NCBI GenBank assembly: GCA_015501055.1
Contig: JADNYV010000163.1
Span: 1-64,000, forward strand
DNA length: 64,000 nucleotides
DNA from: Mucidula mucida
Lineage: Eukaryota; Basidiomycota; Agaricomycetes; Agaricales; Physalacriaceae
Direction: 5' to 3'
In this document: positions 44,901 through 56,450 of the stretch, piece by piece
Numbering within the stretch: the first letter of the stretch is position 1
Layout: every line of letters begins with the position of its first letter
Position numbers and translations under genes: made by a program
The notes under the pieces: generated by a model
What the model saw: the letters and a program-made list of their open reading frames with translations, nothing else
Told to the model about the DNA's origin: nothing
Databases searched by the model: none

Positions 44901-45061
44901 TTAATGTATCAGCTCCGTCGTTGTTTACATGGAGGATGATGTCGCAATGGAATTGCGAGGATGTGAAATATAACATTTAGAAGAGAAAGTTTTGCGCTCG
45001 TCGAAGAATGTAGAGTAAATTCAAACTCCGCGGCTGATACTTAACCACCATCAACTTCAGA

Positions 45062-47577
45062 ATGTATTATAATGATCCAGACGAATTAGCGTCATACAAC
45101 AGGCAGAAAATTGGTACGGCGTGGAATCGATAACTCCTCGTTGACTATATCCTCTAGCTGTCGAGAAATCCTGGAAAACCGAGTTCAAAGGCGATTCAGC
45201 AAACTTTTTCCGCAAGATTTTGCACGATTATCAAGAGAGGGATCTCCGACGGGGCGAGTCTTTCTATGCTCGGTACACGACCGTTATCCAGTCATCTGGA
45301 ACTGGCAAGTCACGGATCGTTGACGAGGCTGGAAAGAAGTGCATCCATATACCTCTCAATCTTTCGAAAGCGCGCCGTACGTGTTTGTGAGTTTCTCTCA
45401 ACCATGTCTGAGTTTTCTGGATAGCCTTTCCACCAAGTGACCCTGATACTCGATATTGGCTTATCCGGTCGGAGCAATCCAAGCCTGATCTTCGTTCAAG
45501 AGCGCTTCTCTATGGCTTTTTTCAGCAGACGCGGATTTGCTTACAGGACTTGGAATCGCATCTCATTCCAAGTATAGTGCTAGCTGATGACGAGGGTCAG
45601 AACTCCATGTTTCCAGTACTTATCGCATTCAATTTGATGATGTTACAGAGTCGACACGACAGCGGCTGCAGGTCTTGGCTAGTATACTGCACGATCATCT
45701 CGCGGAAGGGATGACGTTCGAGAGCCATGGAGAAAACCGACGCGCTTTTCATGCTGCGGCAATAGCCCTCGCCCAGCAGGTATGTTGCTGCGATATCGAA
45801 TATATAGAAGGTGATCACTGATTGTCATCAGTACTTTACTGAACAACGTCAGTCACTGGCCATCATCACCTGCTCCACACTCACTTTCTTCGAACGTAGC
45901 AAGTTCTGTTCTTTCAGCCGCAGAGGCCTTGCAGAGATTTGTCGATCCAAAGAACCAGCTACCAGCATCTGAACCCACAGTTATATTGTCATTCGACGAG
46001 GCGCATAATCTCCTCGACAGTGCTCCCTCTCTCTTTCCTGACCTTTGTCGTGCATTACAGCTCATCCAACGTGTACCCTTCTGGGCCATCTTTCTATCTA
46101 CTTCGCCGCGGTTCCCTCTCATTGCTCCTGACCCATATTATAAACTATTTCCACCCATTACTGAGACTGGGTTCGACGACTTTGCTGAGCCCATCGCCAG
46201 TGGAGACCCGCGGTGGACTCTTAGTTGCATTGCTTCTACACACCACATAGCGCATCTAGGACGTGACATGTAAGAAAGTCTTTCGGCCTTCTTTGAATCA
46301 ACTGATAATCGTATAGGTTTCCCGCCCGTTTCGACGAGGGAAGCTTCACTGTTCGTGAGGACATCGTAGATTTTGCGAAGATGAAGCTTCTGTGTTTCAC
46401 CTCAGGCACCCAAGGTTCGAGCCCGCCCGATGACTCTCAATTAGCGTGCCTAGCGGTTCGACTTGCCCTCGCTTTCGAGAGTGACCAGATCGGTACGGAT
46501 GTTCAACGCCGGCTGGTTGAGAGGCACATGCGGATAATTCTGTCTCTCAGTAACGGCGACCGCGAGATGATTACGGTCTCCCCTTCAGAGCCTCTCCTTG
46601 CCGAAGCTGCATATCAGGCGTTCGGTAGAAATTGGTCACCAGAAAAAGCGCTGCGACAACACGTTTTGTGGTCCGGAATCAGCGTTGGAGAGCGCGGCGA
46701 GTGCGCTCCTGCGCTCGTCCTTTTGCTTGCCCGTGATGCTGCCATTGGTTCGGTCCGACACCGTTATTTTGAGAAAAAATTGAACGACGACGGTTTACGG
46801 CGGGTCATCACTGTTACCGGTTTCCTAGAGGCCCTTCTTGCGACGGACAAGGAACAGCTAGTGAGCCAGCCTCCTACATTTTACCGAAACAGCAGCGAGG
46901 CGCTTGGAGATGCATTCCAGCACGGGCGTATCTGGTTCAACCACTTTGTTCGCGTGGATGATTACGATATGATAAACCAAGAGTTCTTGTGGCGCCTTGT
47001 TGGTCGCGGAGCTGCCGTCATTTGCGCAACGAATCACCGCGCCATTGACTTTCTTATCCCAATTCTCATTGGGGATGTGCTTGCCAAGGAGAACGTGACA
47101 GCGATCTTCATCCAGATTCAAAACGACAAGACCTACGCAGAGCAACCTGCCAGATGGCTGTTCGACGCGATGGATCCCTTTCGCGTGGGCCTCTTCTCCA
47201 AAGGCGTGGACCCGCTTCCCGTTATCCGCATGGTCTTTTCATTGGCATCAGAGGAGCCAGCAGTTGACTACCTCCAAACGGATGCGCCTGGGCAGAAGAC
47301 TAGGTACACGGCGTACGATATTTGGTGCGCTGGGATCTCTCATCGGACTTTTCGCGTCATACGGCAGGATGAGGATTCGGTGTACCAAGATATTCTCCAT
47401 CACTCCAACACTTTCAATCCGTACACCCCAATGCGCTACCCATCAAAGTTTGAAGCAGAGAGAGGAGACATGCGGCGTGCGATGAGGCCGGGGGTGTCGT
47501 CGCTGAAGCCGCATCAACGACACTTCGATGTGGATTCGGGGCTGGAAGAGACGGCGGGGCTTGCAGGAGGAGTTTAG
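45062..47577 (+). CDS. P-loop NTPase with C-terminal REase-like block, intact copy
   Basis: Seven exons (45062-45113, 45158-45376, 45425-45595, 45649-45779, 45832-45847, 45918-46269, 46317-47577) give 733 residues with no lesion. Walker A-like TVIQSSGTGKSRIVDEAG (about residue 62), Walker B PTVILSFDEAHNLL (about 219), then a sensor-like FWAIFLST. The C-terminal half holds RGAAVICATNHRAIDFLIPI and VTAIFIQIQND, spaced like the D...(E/Q)xK core of PD-(D/E)XK nucleases, with Gln where Lys is expected. The family is widely expanded in agaricomycetes; NTPase plus REase pairs are described in Crinkler-type proteins, so a link is possible but unproven. The N-terminal 17 residues (MYYNDPDELASY) differ from the about 150-residue head of the paralogues. 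Confidence 0.75.
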
Positions 47578-47795
47578 TTTGGCGGTTGATGTATGGAAGA
47601 ATGAATTTAACATGTACAGTATGGGTGAGATTTGGAATCGCATGAGCACATAAGTTGTCAGACTCGGTGCGAATTCGCATGGCTTGCTGTGTGTATGGAG
47701 GATTGTGGTGATAAAGAAATCGATGTGCTTGGGAACACTTTCGTTATGATGGGCGAACAAATATGTCGATCACGCTCAAGTTGATCGGAACCGTC

Positions 47796-50700
47796 ATGTC
47801 TGGCCCCGATGTTAAACGTCGACGTCTCGAAACAAATTCTTCTGAACTGATGAACACCGCTGCTCAGCTACCTACGTCTCTTTTTACTGAGGCTGAACAT
47901 GACGAGCTCGATACGTTAGTAAACCATGAACTGGCTAAGGCAGCCGACGCAGGAGAGCATACTAGTCCTGCAGAGATTGCAGTGTTCCGCCCCGAAACGC
48001 TGCTCGGGCGCATCGCAGCGGCGCTGGTCATTGGCATCGTTATTACGCACTCCAAGGGCAGACTCAACTCAGAGTTGGGCTCCTTCACCGACCCTATGGA
48101 TCCTCCATCGACATTACAGACGCTGCTGCGTGAAGAGCTTGGGCTTGTCTCTGCCGCCCTTGACGCAGGCGTGAGTGGAAAGTTCAAGGACATACGCGAG
48201 AACTATGGTAAGCTGCATCCAATGATTGCTTTCACCGTGTGTCTGACAAGATAGATATCCTACGTGCAAGCCCAGAAGTGACACAGGGGCAGCAAGATGG
48301 TATTGATTGTGCCTCCCTTATCCGCAATATTCCTTGACATTCCCTTTCAGCTGTCGAGAAATCGTGGCAAGTCGAGTTTAGAGGCAATTCAGCCAAATTT
48401 TTCTTGGAAATTTTGCGAAACTATCAACTCGAACACTTCTATGCGAGATATGTGACAATTACTCAGTCGTCCGGCATGGGCAAATCTCGTATGGTTGATG
48501 AGGCTGGTAGAGAAGTCACTTCGATACCTGTCAATCTTTCAAGAGCACAGCGTACATGTTTGAAAGCTGCTTCGAGGCATATCTGATGTTCCTCAATAGC
48601 CTTCCCTCCCCCCGATTGCATTATTCGAGACTGGATCTTTAGCTCTGCCACAGACACGCCGCAAGCAATGTATCTCAAATCACAAGGACTGCTTTACGGC
48701 CTGTTCCAACAAACGCGATTTTGGTTGGAAAAGAGTGTTTTCATTCCAATCACTGAGGGTTAGTTCAAGGCACTTTTTCAGCTGGTTCCAAACTGATAGG
48801 TACTTACTAGCGTCAGCACGAACACGGTCGCAGGTATCGGCTACTATGTGGCGAGACCACCTCATGGAGGGGATGTCGTTCAAACAGCACGGGCATAATC
48901 GTCGCATGTTTCACGAAGCGGTAAAGGACTCGGCCCAGGAGGTATGTCACTGTAATATCCGGTTCCGGTCCTTCCATCTAACGAGTTCAATTTAGTTTGC
49001 AAAAAGGCATTTCCCAAAAGCGGAAGATACACCGCTGATGAGCATGGACCTCTGAGTCAGGTAAGCGACTGTGGTTACCATACACTTTCAGTACACTCAC
49101 CACGCTCTGTTGAAAGAGGTAATTTCAGCTGCTGAAGCATTGTGCAGATTCCTTGGACCAGATAAAAAGTGAATCCTACGGTCCTACTGTGTTTCGATGA
49201 GGCTCATGAGCTGACAGCTAGTACTCTCTTTCGATTTTCAGAGCTTCGACGCGCTCTGCAACTCATCCGGCATCTCCCTATCTGGGCCATCTTCTTGTCC
49301 ACAGCGGGAAACTTCCATCTGTTTACTCCTGATCTTCATATGAATCCTCTTCGAGAATAGCCTCGGGAACCTTGCGTCCATATCCAGTCATCACAGAGAC
49401 TGGTTTCGATGAATTCGCAGAGCCTGTCGCCAGCGGCAGCAAAACACTAAGTCGCATTGCGTCTACTTACCATATGGCCCATCTCGGCCGTGCCTTGTAA
49501 GTATTATACGCTATTATTGCAACCTTGGTCGGATTAAGTAGCTGACTGCTCTCTAGGTTTGCCACCCGCTTCGACCAGGGCGGCAAGGCAGTTCGCGAAG
49601 GGATCATAGGTTTTGCGCAAGCTAAGCTTCTGGGCGTCATTCTAGGCAACCCATTGAGAGCTCCGCCACGCGATGCTCAATTGGCTTGCCTAGCGGTTCG
49701 CCTTGGTCTCGATTTCAAAGCAACCAGCTGGGGAGCTGGCGACGCTGAACGCCGTCATGTCGAAAGGCATATGCGTATGGCTCTTTGCGCCGGTTTCGGT
49801 AGCGAGGGTCTGGTCACCACCTCGTCTTCGGAACCTCTCCTTGCTGAAGCGTCGTATATGACTATGCGGGCCCAGACTTGGACGCCTGTGGAGGCATTAC
49901 AAGTCCACGTTTCGTGGTCTGGAATCAGTGTTGGAGATCGCGGAGAGGTTCCCGCTGCGTTGATCGTGTTGCTTGCCCGCGATACAGCTGCTGCGCGTAA
50001 TGGAGAGGATACGAGCGCGCCTTTTGATGAGGATGGCGCACACCGTGTCATCAGTGTTACCGATTTTCTTCAGGCCTTACTGGAAACTGACAACGAGGAG
50101 CTGGTGGCGCAGCCTCCAACCTCCTATCATGATAGCAATGCTGCATTCGGAACGCTTGGAGATGCATTCAAGGACGGCAAAATCTGGTTCAATCACTTTG
50201 TCCGCGTTGACGACTACGACGTCATAAACCAGGAGTTCCTATGGCGCTTGATCAGTCGAGGAGCGGCTGTCATTTGCGCAACGAACAAGCTCGCCATTGA
50301 CCTTCTTATTCCAGTCGTCATTGGCGACGTCCTCGCGAAGGAGAACGTCACTGCCGTTCTCATCCAGGTCAAGAATAACAAACACTACACGGAAAAATCC
50401 ACTGGCTGGTTGTTCGATGCAATGAATCCTTTTCGCATCGGTCTCTTTTCTAAGGGTGTCAATCCTTTACCCGTCATTCGCATGGTCTTTGCAGCAGCAT
50501 CGAAAAATTCAGTGGTTAGCTACCTCAAAGCTCGCAAAGTTGTACGGAGATCTGCGCCCGTTCATGCAACGGAATCCAGACCAACATTACGCCCGCCAGG
50601 AAAGAAGACTTCCTTCACTGCCTACGATATCTGGTGTGCTGCGATGACAAGCAGGACTTTCCGTGTGATATCCGAGAATCATGAATGGGCATATCAAGAC

Positions 50701-50850
50701 ATCCTTCGATATGCGAGGAGTCTCGCTGATCCATACATACCGATGGTAAATCCCTCACAATTTAGTAAGGATCGAGGAGATATGCGGCGCGCGATGAATC
50801 CGGGAGTGTCGTCTTTGTCGCAACACCATAAACGGTATATTGACGTGTAG
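47796..50850 (+). pseudogene. P-loop NTPase paralogue 2, broken in the middle
   Basis: Exon 1 (47796-48207) encodes the family head (MSGPDVKRRRLETNSSELMN, then LFTEAEHDELDTLVNHELAK). Further exons at 48255-48299, 48351-48551 (YVTITQSSGMGKSRMVDEAG, Walker A), 48600-48758 and 48811-48941 are in frame. Then a TGA at 49053-49055, a frame change near 49170 just before Walker B (TVLLCFDEAHEL), and another near 49338. From about 49350 the last two exons read cleanly to 50850, including VTAVLIQVKNNK with the Lys that copy 1 lacks. So both ends are good and the centre has three lesions. Same strand, 220 bases downstream of copy 1. Confidence 0.85.
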
Positions 50851-51385
50851 GATAGCGTGCAGGTGGAAGTGGTACTAGACGATTCGGTACCGGAAAGAGT
50901 ACAGGAAGATTTGCAGGATAGGGTTTCTGAAGATGGCATGGTCACCGATGATTGGCAGCACGATGTGTGGGTTAGAGTACAAGAATGAAACAGGATTTCG
51001 GGATGGGGAATAGAATGACATGTTGTTTTCGTGTCGAATGCTGCTTGATGAAAAGCCAGCTTTGATCATTGAGCAGCAGATCGTGATTGAAATGCGCCTC
51101 GCGCAGAGAAATATCGATTCCCAGAGGTCTGGCGCGTCCAAGCATTTTTCCAGCATGGGTCAAACAGGGTTGAAACGCAGCAGTCTGTATATCATGAGCC
51201 CAAAACAAGCGGTAACGAAAGAGAATTGGAGGGACCACTCACCATCTCGGTCACGCACCGCTTATGAATGTAAAATTACCACATTCGATGCGCTCAGGAG
51301 TCCACTTCATAGCTCGACGGAGAAAGGGCGCAAATTGGTTGGAATACTATTACTACAAGGTGTCAAGATAACATGTATCTTACAC
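50851..51385. other. Spacer, nothing recognised
   Basis: About 535 bases between two pseudogenes; no conserved frame or repeat found. Confidence 0.35.
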
Positions 51386-51745
51386 TCAAATAACATCTCT
51401 CTTTTTAATGCCCATTGTAAACGCCAACGGCTTTCTCAGGAAACCTTCACGAACAGCGAGTTTCACAGAAAAGATCAGAACGGCTTCAATAATGATAAGA
51501 ATGACAGAAACACGTACCGGCACACCAGGCACTTCGGGTATGAAATCAAACCGCTTCACCAACGTCGCCACGATCATCTGCAATTCCATCATCGCCAAAT
51601 TCCGCCCTACACACGCCCTGCACAACATATCAGATGAAACCCTTATAAGTAAGTAACAATCAAGAACAAACGAACCTCGGCCCCACAGAAAACGGATTAA
51701 ACGTTCTCAGACACATACATTTTTACAGGCGTGTCAATGGACCAA
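51386..51745 (-). pseudogene. Isolated 3' end of a CYP53-like cytochrome P450
   Basis: Reading on the minus strand: LRTFNPFSVGPR, a GT-AG intron, then ACVGRNLAMMELQMIVATLV, KRFDFIPEVPG, a possible second intron, and EGFLRKPLAFTMGIKKRDVI. FSVGPRACVG is the heme-binding loop (F-x2-G-x3-C-x-G) with the Cys ligand. Upstream there is no P450 sequence, so only the last exons are present. It is the very part missing from the P450 pseudogene at 54353-56051 on the other strand. Confidence 0.8.
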
Positions 51746-51929
51746 GGGCCCCGGGGACCTGCTACCCATTATCGCCCAGGTTGCGCCGTGAATATGTGCG
51801 CTGCTTGACACCATAGCTCTATCACTCTGGTTTCGCCTGTCGTATACAGTTCGAAACACGCTCTAGCGCGTCCATGATCTATGGAATTGTGATATCAGTT
51901 CTTGGTTTTCAGATACAACTTGTGCGAGG

Positions 51930-53640
51930 AGTCAGGATGGTAGGCAGGTCATAGCGCACTCGTATAAATCTCTTTGTTTCGTAGCATCATTCATTTGAAT
52001 CAGCGAGCAGGACTTACGTGTATTGATTCTTACTGATTCGAGTCTAGTCAAATGCCTGAAAATTTGTGTTAGCATCACGCCTGAGATCAAACAGACCGAG
52101 AGTCAGAATAGGGTAATCGTGTGAGTCCACGAGACAACTGTCTTCGTATGAACATGTATTTAAGGACGCCACGGTCCAATGAGATGCATCGATCTGCTGA
52201 CATACCTGTTAATATCTGCCGAAATGGCATGGAATCACGCACTGCGGAGGGATCTGGCTCGCTTGAAGCTTGTAGAAAGTCTATAGCCCGTACGCGTTGG
52301 CCATCTAGACGGCTGTGACGAGGGTAGCTTGGGCAGAGGCATGCTAGATACACTATGAGCTATCGTCGCCATCTACATTGACTGGCACATACACAGTCTG
52401 TCTCGCAGAGTCGTCCGCATTCCAAGGGACCACCGTCATCGACAGAATTCAGTGGCTTTCTTTCGTCGCCTTTCGACTCGGGTTGGCGATCGTCGTTACG
52501 GCTTTGATTCAGACTACGGGGTGCTCTTCGTCGTGAGGGCATCTACAGCCTGATGGATGGCGCGGAAGCGAAAGGCGGAATCGCAGATGCGGGGATGGAA
52601 GAGAATGGCAAAACGACGGGCACGTGACGAGCGGAGCGCAAAATTTCAGAGCAGGAAAAATATCACTTTTCATCTTGCTCAAGACCACCATGGTTGGCCT
52701 TTTGTCCAATCCCGGGGTACCTCGTATGGTCGCTTGCTGTACGGCATATCTCTTCCTGGGCGCATACCGTTAATCCTTCTCTTACAACTAACGCCTCCGG
52801 CCTGGCATACCAGCGCTGCCTGCGTCTCCTCGTCGTCTTACCGCACGATGCATATCACGTTGCCATGAATGCATTGTTCGATTCAGTCCCTTTCACTCTC
52901 CGGTCTGACTGCGCAGGTTTGTAAATGTTCCCTTCGTATCTTTCACCCTCTTCTCCACCGTGATGATATATCTTTATATTTGCTACTTCAGAGGACACCG
53001 TCCGATGAGACAACCTTTCCACCAAGATCTCTGAACATTCGTATTCTGTTCCGTGAATGCTTTGCTCATCACTTCCTCAGATCCGACTCGTCATATTATC
53101 GTGCGTTCGAAGTGAGTACGTATTGCCATAACTTTTTCCTCCCAATGATGCCTCATATGATACTCATTTCTTTTATCCAAGAACAACGTTCAATGCGTAC
53201 AACATTTCTTAACCAACTGGACGTTCCTTTTTCTCTGCCATCCGATTGCTTCTGAACTTCGTGCTGACTCCAACTTTAGATGACTCTTCACGCCGGGGTA
53301 TTCTTGAGTTAGGCTGGACATTTTTTCGTGACTCAAATCACTCCGCATACGGCCTAGTTAGCCGGACGTATCGCTTAGGCGGTCGGGAGTGTACGAGGGG
53401 TTACAGGTAGCCAAGGTGACTCCTGATTTTCCCGTTTTTCAACTCGCCATCTCTGAGCTTCGTTTTATGAATAGTGGATTTCATGCTCATGGGTTATATA
53501 GGTTACGGCAATCGAACTATTCTTCTTCTTTGACCACATCATGTTATACCCCGGAAGAATGCTATATTTTGAAGCGTTGTCTCATGGTTCGATTGCGGCA
53601 TATCATGAGCAAGGCGAGCTCTCTGTCCCGATCCCATAGG
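51930..53640. repeat. Dispersed repeat R, copy 4 (long form)
   Basis: About 1.7 kb parallel to copy 1 (1800-3410): tcgtagcatcat, agacaactgtcttcgtatga, a minus-strand YVPVNVDGDDSS block, caagaccaccatggttg, atatttgctacttcagagga, and the tcgg-gtgtacgaggggtt block near 53385. Plausible exon edges recur in the 3' half, so a decayed multi-exon gene is the likely source. No intact frame. 53641-54352 holds nothing recognised. Confidence 0.6.
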
Positions 53641-54352
53641 TGAACTTGAGGGCTTATCTCGCCTTGCCTTGTTCAGCCCTGCGTTGTTCCCCTTTCCGCG
53701 TGGCGCCCGCTCGATTGGCCAACGTCCAAACATCGAACTATCTTCATGCAAGTAAAACCTTCCTACGGCCAACATATCATTTACCGAGTGGTCGTCCTTA
53801 ACGCTGGGTAATGTAAGTAGATTCCAATGCGTCTGAAAAAAAAGAGGACGCAAGTAGAAGGTAGCCTCTCGCCTTATGCATGGTCAAGTTCTGATTTTTC
53901 TATCAGTCGATGGGTTCTAAGTAACGTTTATAGTCGCGAATGCCTGACACTAAAACGCTCTAAGTAATGTGCGCGTGCCCGTCGGGCAAGAACAATCGTT
54001 AATTCGTGCCGCCGTTCTTTCCCACGCGAACCCAGCCTGCCTACCGCCTTCTCCTACTTCGTTTCCCCTCGTACCCTCGGGCCGGGGCCACCTGATCCAC
54101 CGGCTCATACCAGTACCCCAAACCAATCGGCACACGGCTGTATTTGTGTGCATGCTGCTATTTGGAGAGACGTTCGTTCGCGTCGGACGCGCTATCATCG
54201 TTCTTCAATGAAAATAGGAGTCCCTGTGACCGGATGCCTGCGTTGAATTCGGGTTGGTCCTTCATCCTGGTATTTACCCCACATGATCAGCGCCGGACGA
54301 GTACAAAACCTGCAAATTGAGACTGTTCACTGTAAGCAACCTGGCAACGAAC

Positions 54353-56051
54353 ATGAACGTCTTGAAGTCCGTCATGGTACTCGACCACCTGTCATTATCG
54401 ACAATTCTAGCCTCTTCCGCCCTCGTCGTGGTGCTCTTGCATTTAATACCATACCTCGTCGACCGCTACAAGCTACGTGCTTTTCCTGGGCCTCTTGGCG
54501 CAAAGTTCTCCGACGCCTGGTTAGGCGTAGTGTCTTACCATGGGCATCGCTCGGAAGTGGTTCATCAACTACATCTGAAGCATGGTATGTCCGTTTCATT
54601 TTCTCTCCTATACGAAGACCAACTGCTTTCAGGTCCCTTCGTCCGACTTGCGCCCAACCATATTTCCATTGCCTCACCAGACGCTCTGCCCGTCGTCTAC
54701 GGTCACGGAAACGGTACCCTCAAATCAGGCTTCTACGACGCTTTCGTCTCCATTCAGCGTGGTCTCTTTAACACCCGCGACCGGCAGGACCATTCTCGCA
54801 AGCGCAAGATCGTGGCTCATATATTCGCGCAGAAAAGTGTTCTAGAATTTGAGCCGCGGATTCGTGTGTTTATTGGCCAACTGGTAGGACAATGGGAAAG
54901 ATTATGTGATCTAGCAGCTGGTGGTAAAGAGACCATGGGCACCGAAGGCGAAGGATGGGTCGCAAGGAATGATTGGGTGTGGTTGGATTGTTTACCTTGT
55001 AAGCATTTCCGACCTTTCTCTACTTCATGTCGGTCGCTGATAGTTGCTTCCAAAGGGGTGAACTATCTCGCCTTTGACATTGTCGGGGACCTTGCGTTTG
55101 GAGCACCTTTTGGCATGCTTCGCGCAGGTAAAGATTCTGCCCCCGTTCCCCAGAGCAATGAAGAAGCGATGAAATGCTACGGCGGACTCGGTCGACGGTC
55201 CTGCTAGTGATGTCAGGGGAGATACCCTGCCTGTACAGATCTTGAACGGGGCCGGGGAGAGTACTCCGATGACCGATGGGCGTCTTTCCCTTCGTGGTGG
55301 CGTCCGATAATGGCAAAGACGCCGTGGTTCTCACAAGGTAAAGAGGATGTGAAGACATTGGCGGGAAGTGCTATCATGGCAGTCTCTAAGAGACTCGCAG
55401 CGCCGACAGATAGAAATGATTTGTTGAGCAAGCTGCAGGCGGGCAAGGACGAGCATGTAGGGTCTAAAGTTATCTCCCTCGATCGTGTTCGCTTATGTCT
55501 GCGTAAAGGACAACCCAATGGGACGAGAAGAACTCACAGCAGAAGCTCTAACGCTGCTGATTGCCGGGTCAGATACTACATCCAAGTAAGCCCAATTGCT
55601 TGCTCATAGTTGCCAAAGCTCATCATCTCTTTGATAGCTCCACATGTGCTATCCTACACTACCTCTCCAACAACCGCGCCGCACTATAAGCCGAACTCGA
55701 CGAACACCTCTCACCAAACGACCCGCCACCTCCGACGAAGTCAAGGCGCTTCCTTACCTCCAAGCCTGCATCAACGAAGGCCTGCGATTACACTCTACTT
55801 CCGCTCTGGGTCTCCCCCGCGTCGTACCCGAAGGCGGCATGGCGGTGCTCGGCGCGTTCTTCCCTGCTGGGACGGTGGTCAGTGTACCCAGCTACACGAT
55901 CCATCGGGATGAGGAAATCTGGGGCGCGGATGTCGAGGCGTTCAGGCCGGAGCGGTGGTTTGATGAGGAGAGGAAGGATAGGATGGCTTGGAGAGTATTA
56001 TCGGAACGCTTGCTCGGCGAGCTCATCGAAGTCATTCTGGAGTACACCTAG
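54353..56051 (+). pseudogene. CYP53-like cytochrome P450 (benzoate 4-hydroxylase type), broken
   Basis: N-terminal anchor (LSTILASSALVVVLLHLIPY), then FPGPLGAKFSDAWLG, GPFVRLAPNHISIASPDALP, LFNTRDRQDHSRKRKIVAHI, NYLAFDIVGDLAFGAPFGML, an I-helix LLIAGSDTTSN, and a K-helix region [15 protein letters not shown] with [11 protein letters not shown] and FRPERW. This is the CYP53 pattern; those enzymes hydroxylate benzoate at the para position in the ER membrane. Lesions: one extra base near 55185, two extra near 55258, a TAA in place of Gln at about 55687, and a frame change near 55735. The heme-Cys loop is gone; after RPERWFDEE the sequence jumps to a remnant (LLGELIEVI). So it cannot bind heme. 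Confidence 0.87.
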
Positions 56052-56311
56052 ATGTTCCGGCGGTTTCGATATGTGGTATGTTTGTGTATCGCAGGTATGA
56101 AGTGATGCTGATTTTTTCGCGTTTAGGGATCATCGACTGTTGTTGCTCTTCAACGGTGTGCATAAGTGGCGGCACATGTCCTTGGAAACATTTTGGCGTG
56201 GTTCTGGACCAGTTTTACATAGGCTCAATCCGTTTGATCAAAGTCCACATCGCTAATACAAGTGCTAAAGGATGTTTGTTTGGTCGCCTTTGGCATCTTG
56301 TTCAGTGTTCT

Positions 56312-56318
56312 CTATATA
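56312..56318 (+). promoter_or_regulatory. TATA-like box of the intact F-box gene
   Basis: ctatataagg, about 135 bases upstream of the ATG; conserved, as ttataaag, in the duplicated flank at 9378. Confidence 0.5.
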
Positions 56319-56450
56319 AGGCATGACCATTGGTGCGTTTGTCCCAAAACTCACTGCTCAGGACCGTCACTGTAAGCCCGCTATTATATTGACCTTGTGT
56401 TGTCTCGTCTAAACGAAATTCACAGCCTCACATTTACACTCGAATACACT

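Larger units (their letters stand above)
41500..44960 (-). repeat. Inverted segmental duplication, arm B
   Basis: Reverse-complement counterpart of arm A (10640-13690), carrying a bZIP gene, the small MVYPLLGC frame, a MAFQL gene and a MITE absent from arm A. Similarity continues past the bZIP end into 41500-40880 and there matches the relics at 900-1770, so the ancestral unit also held the DHHC gene. Confidence 0.8.
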
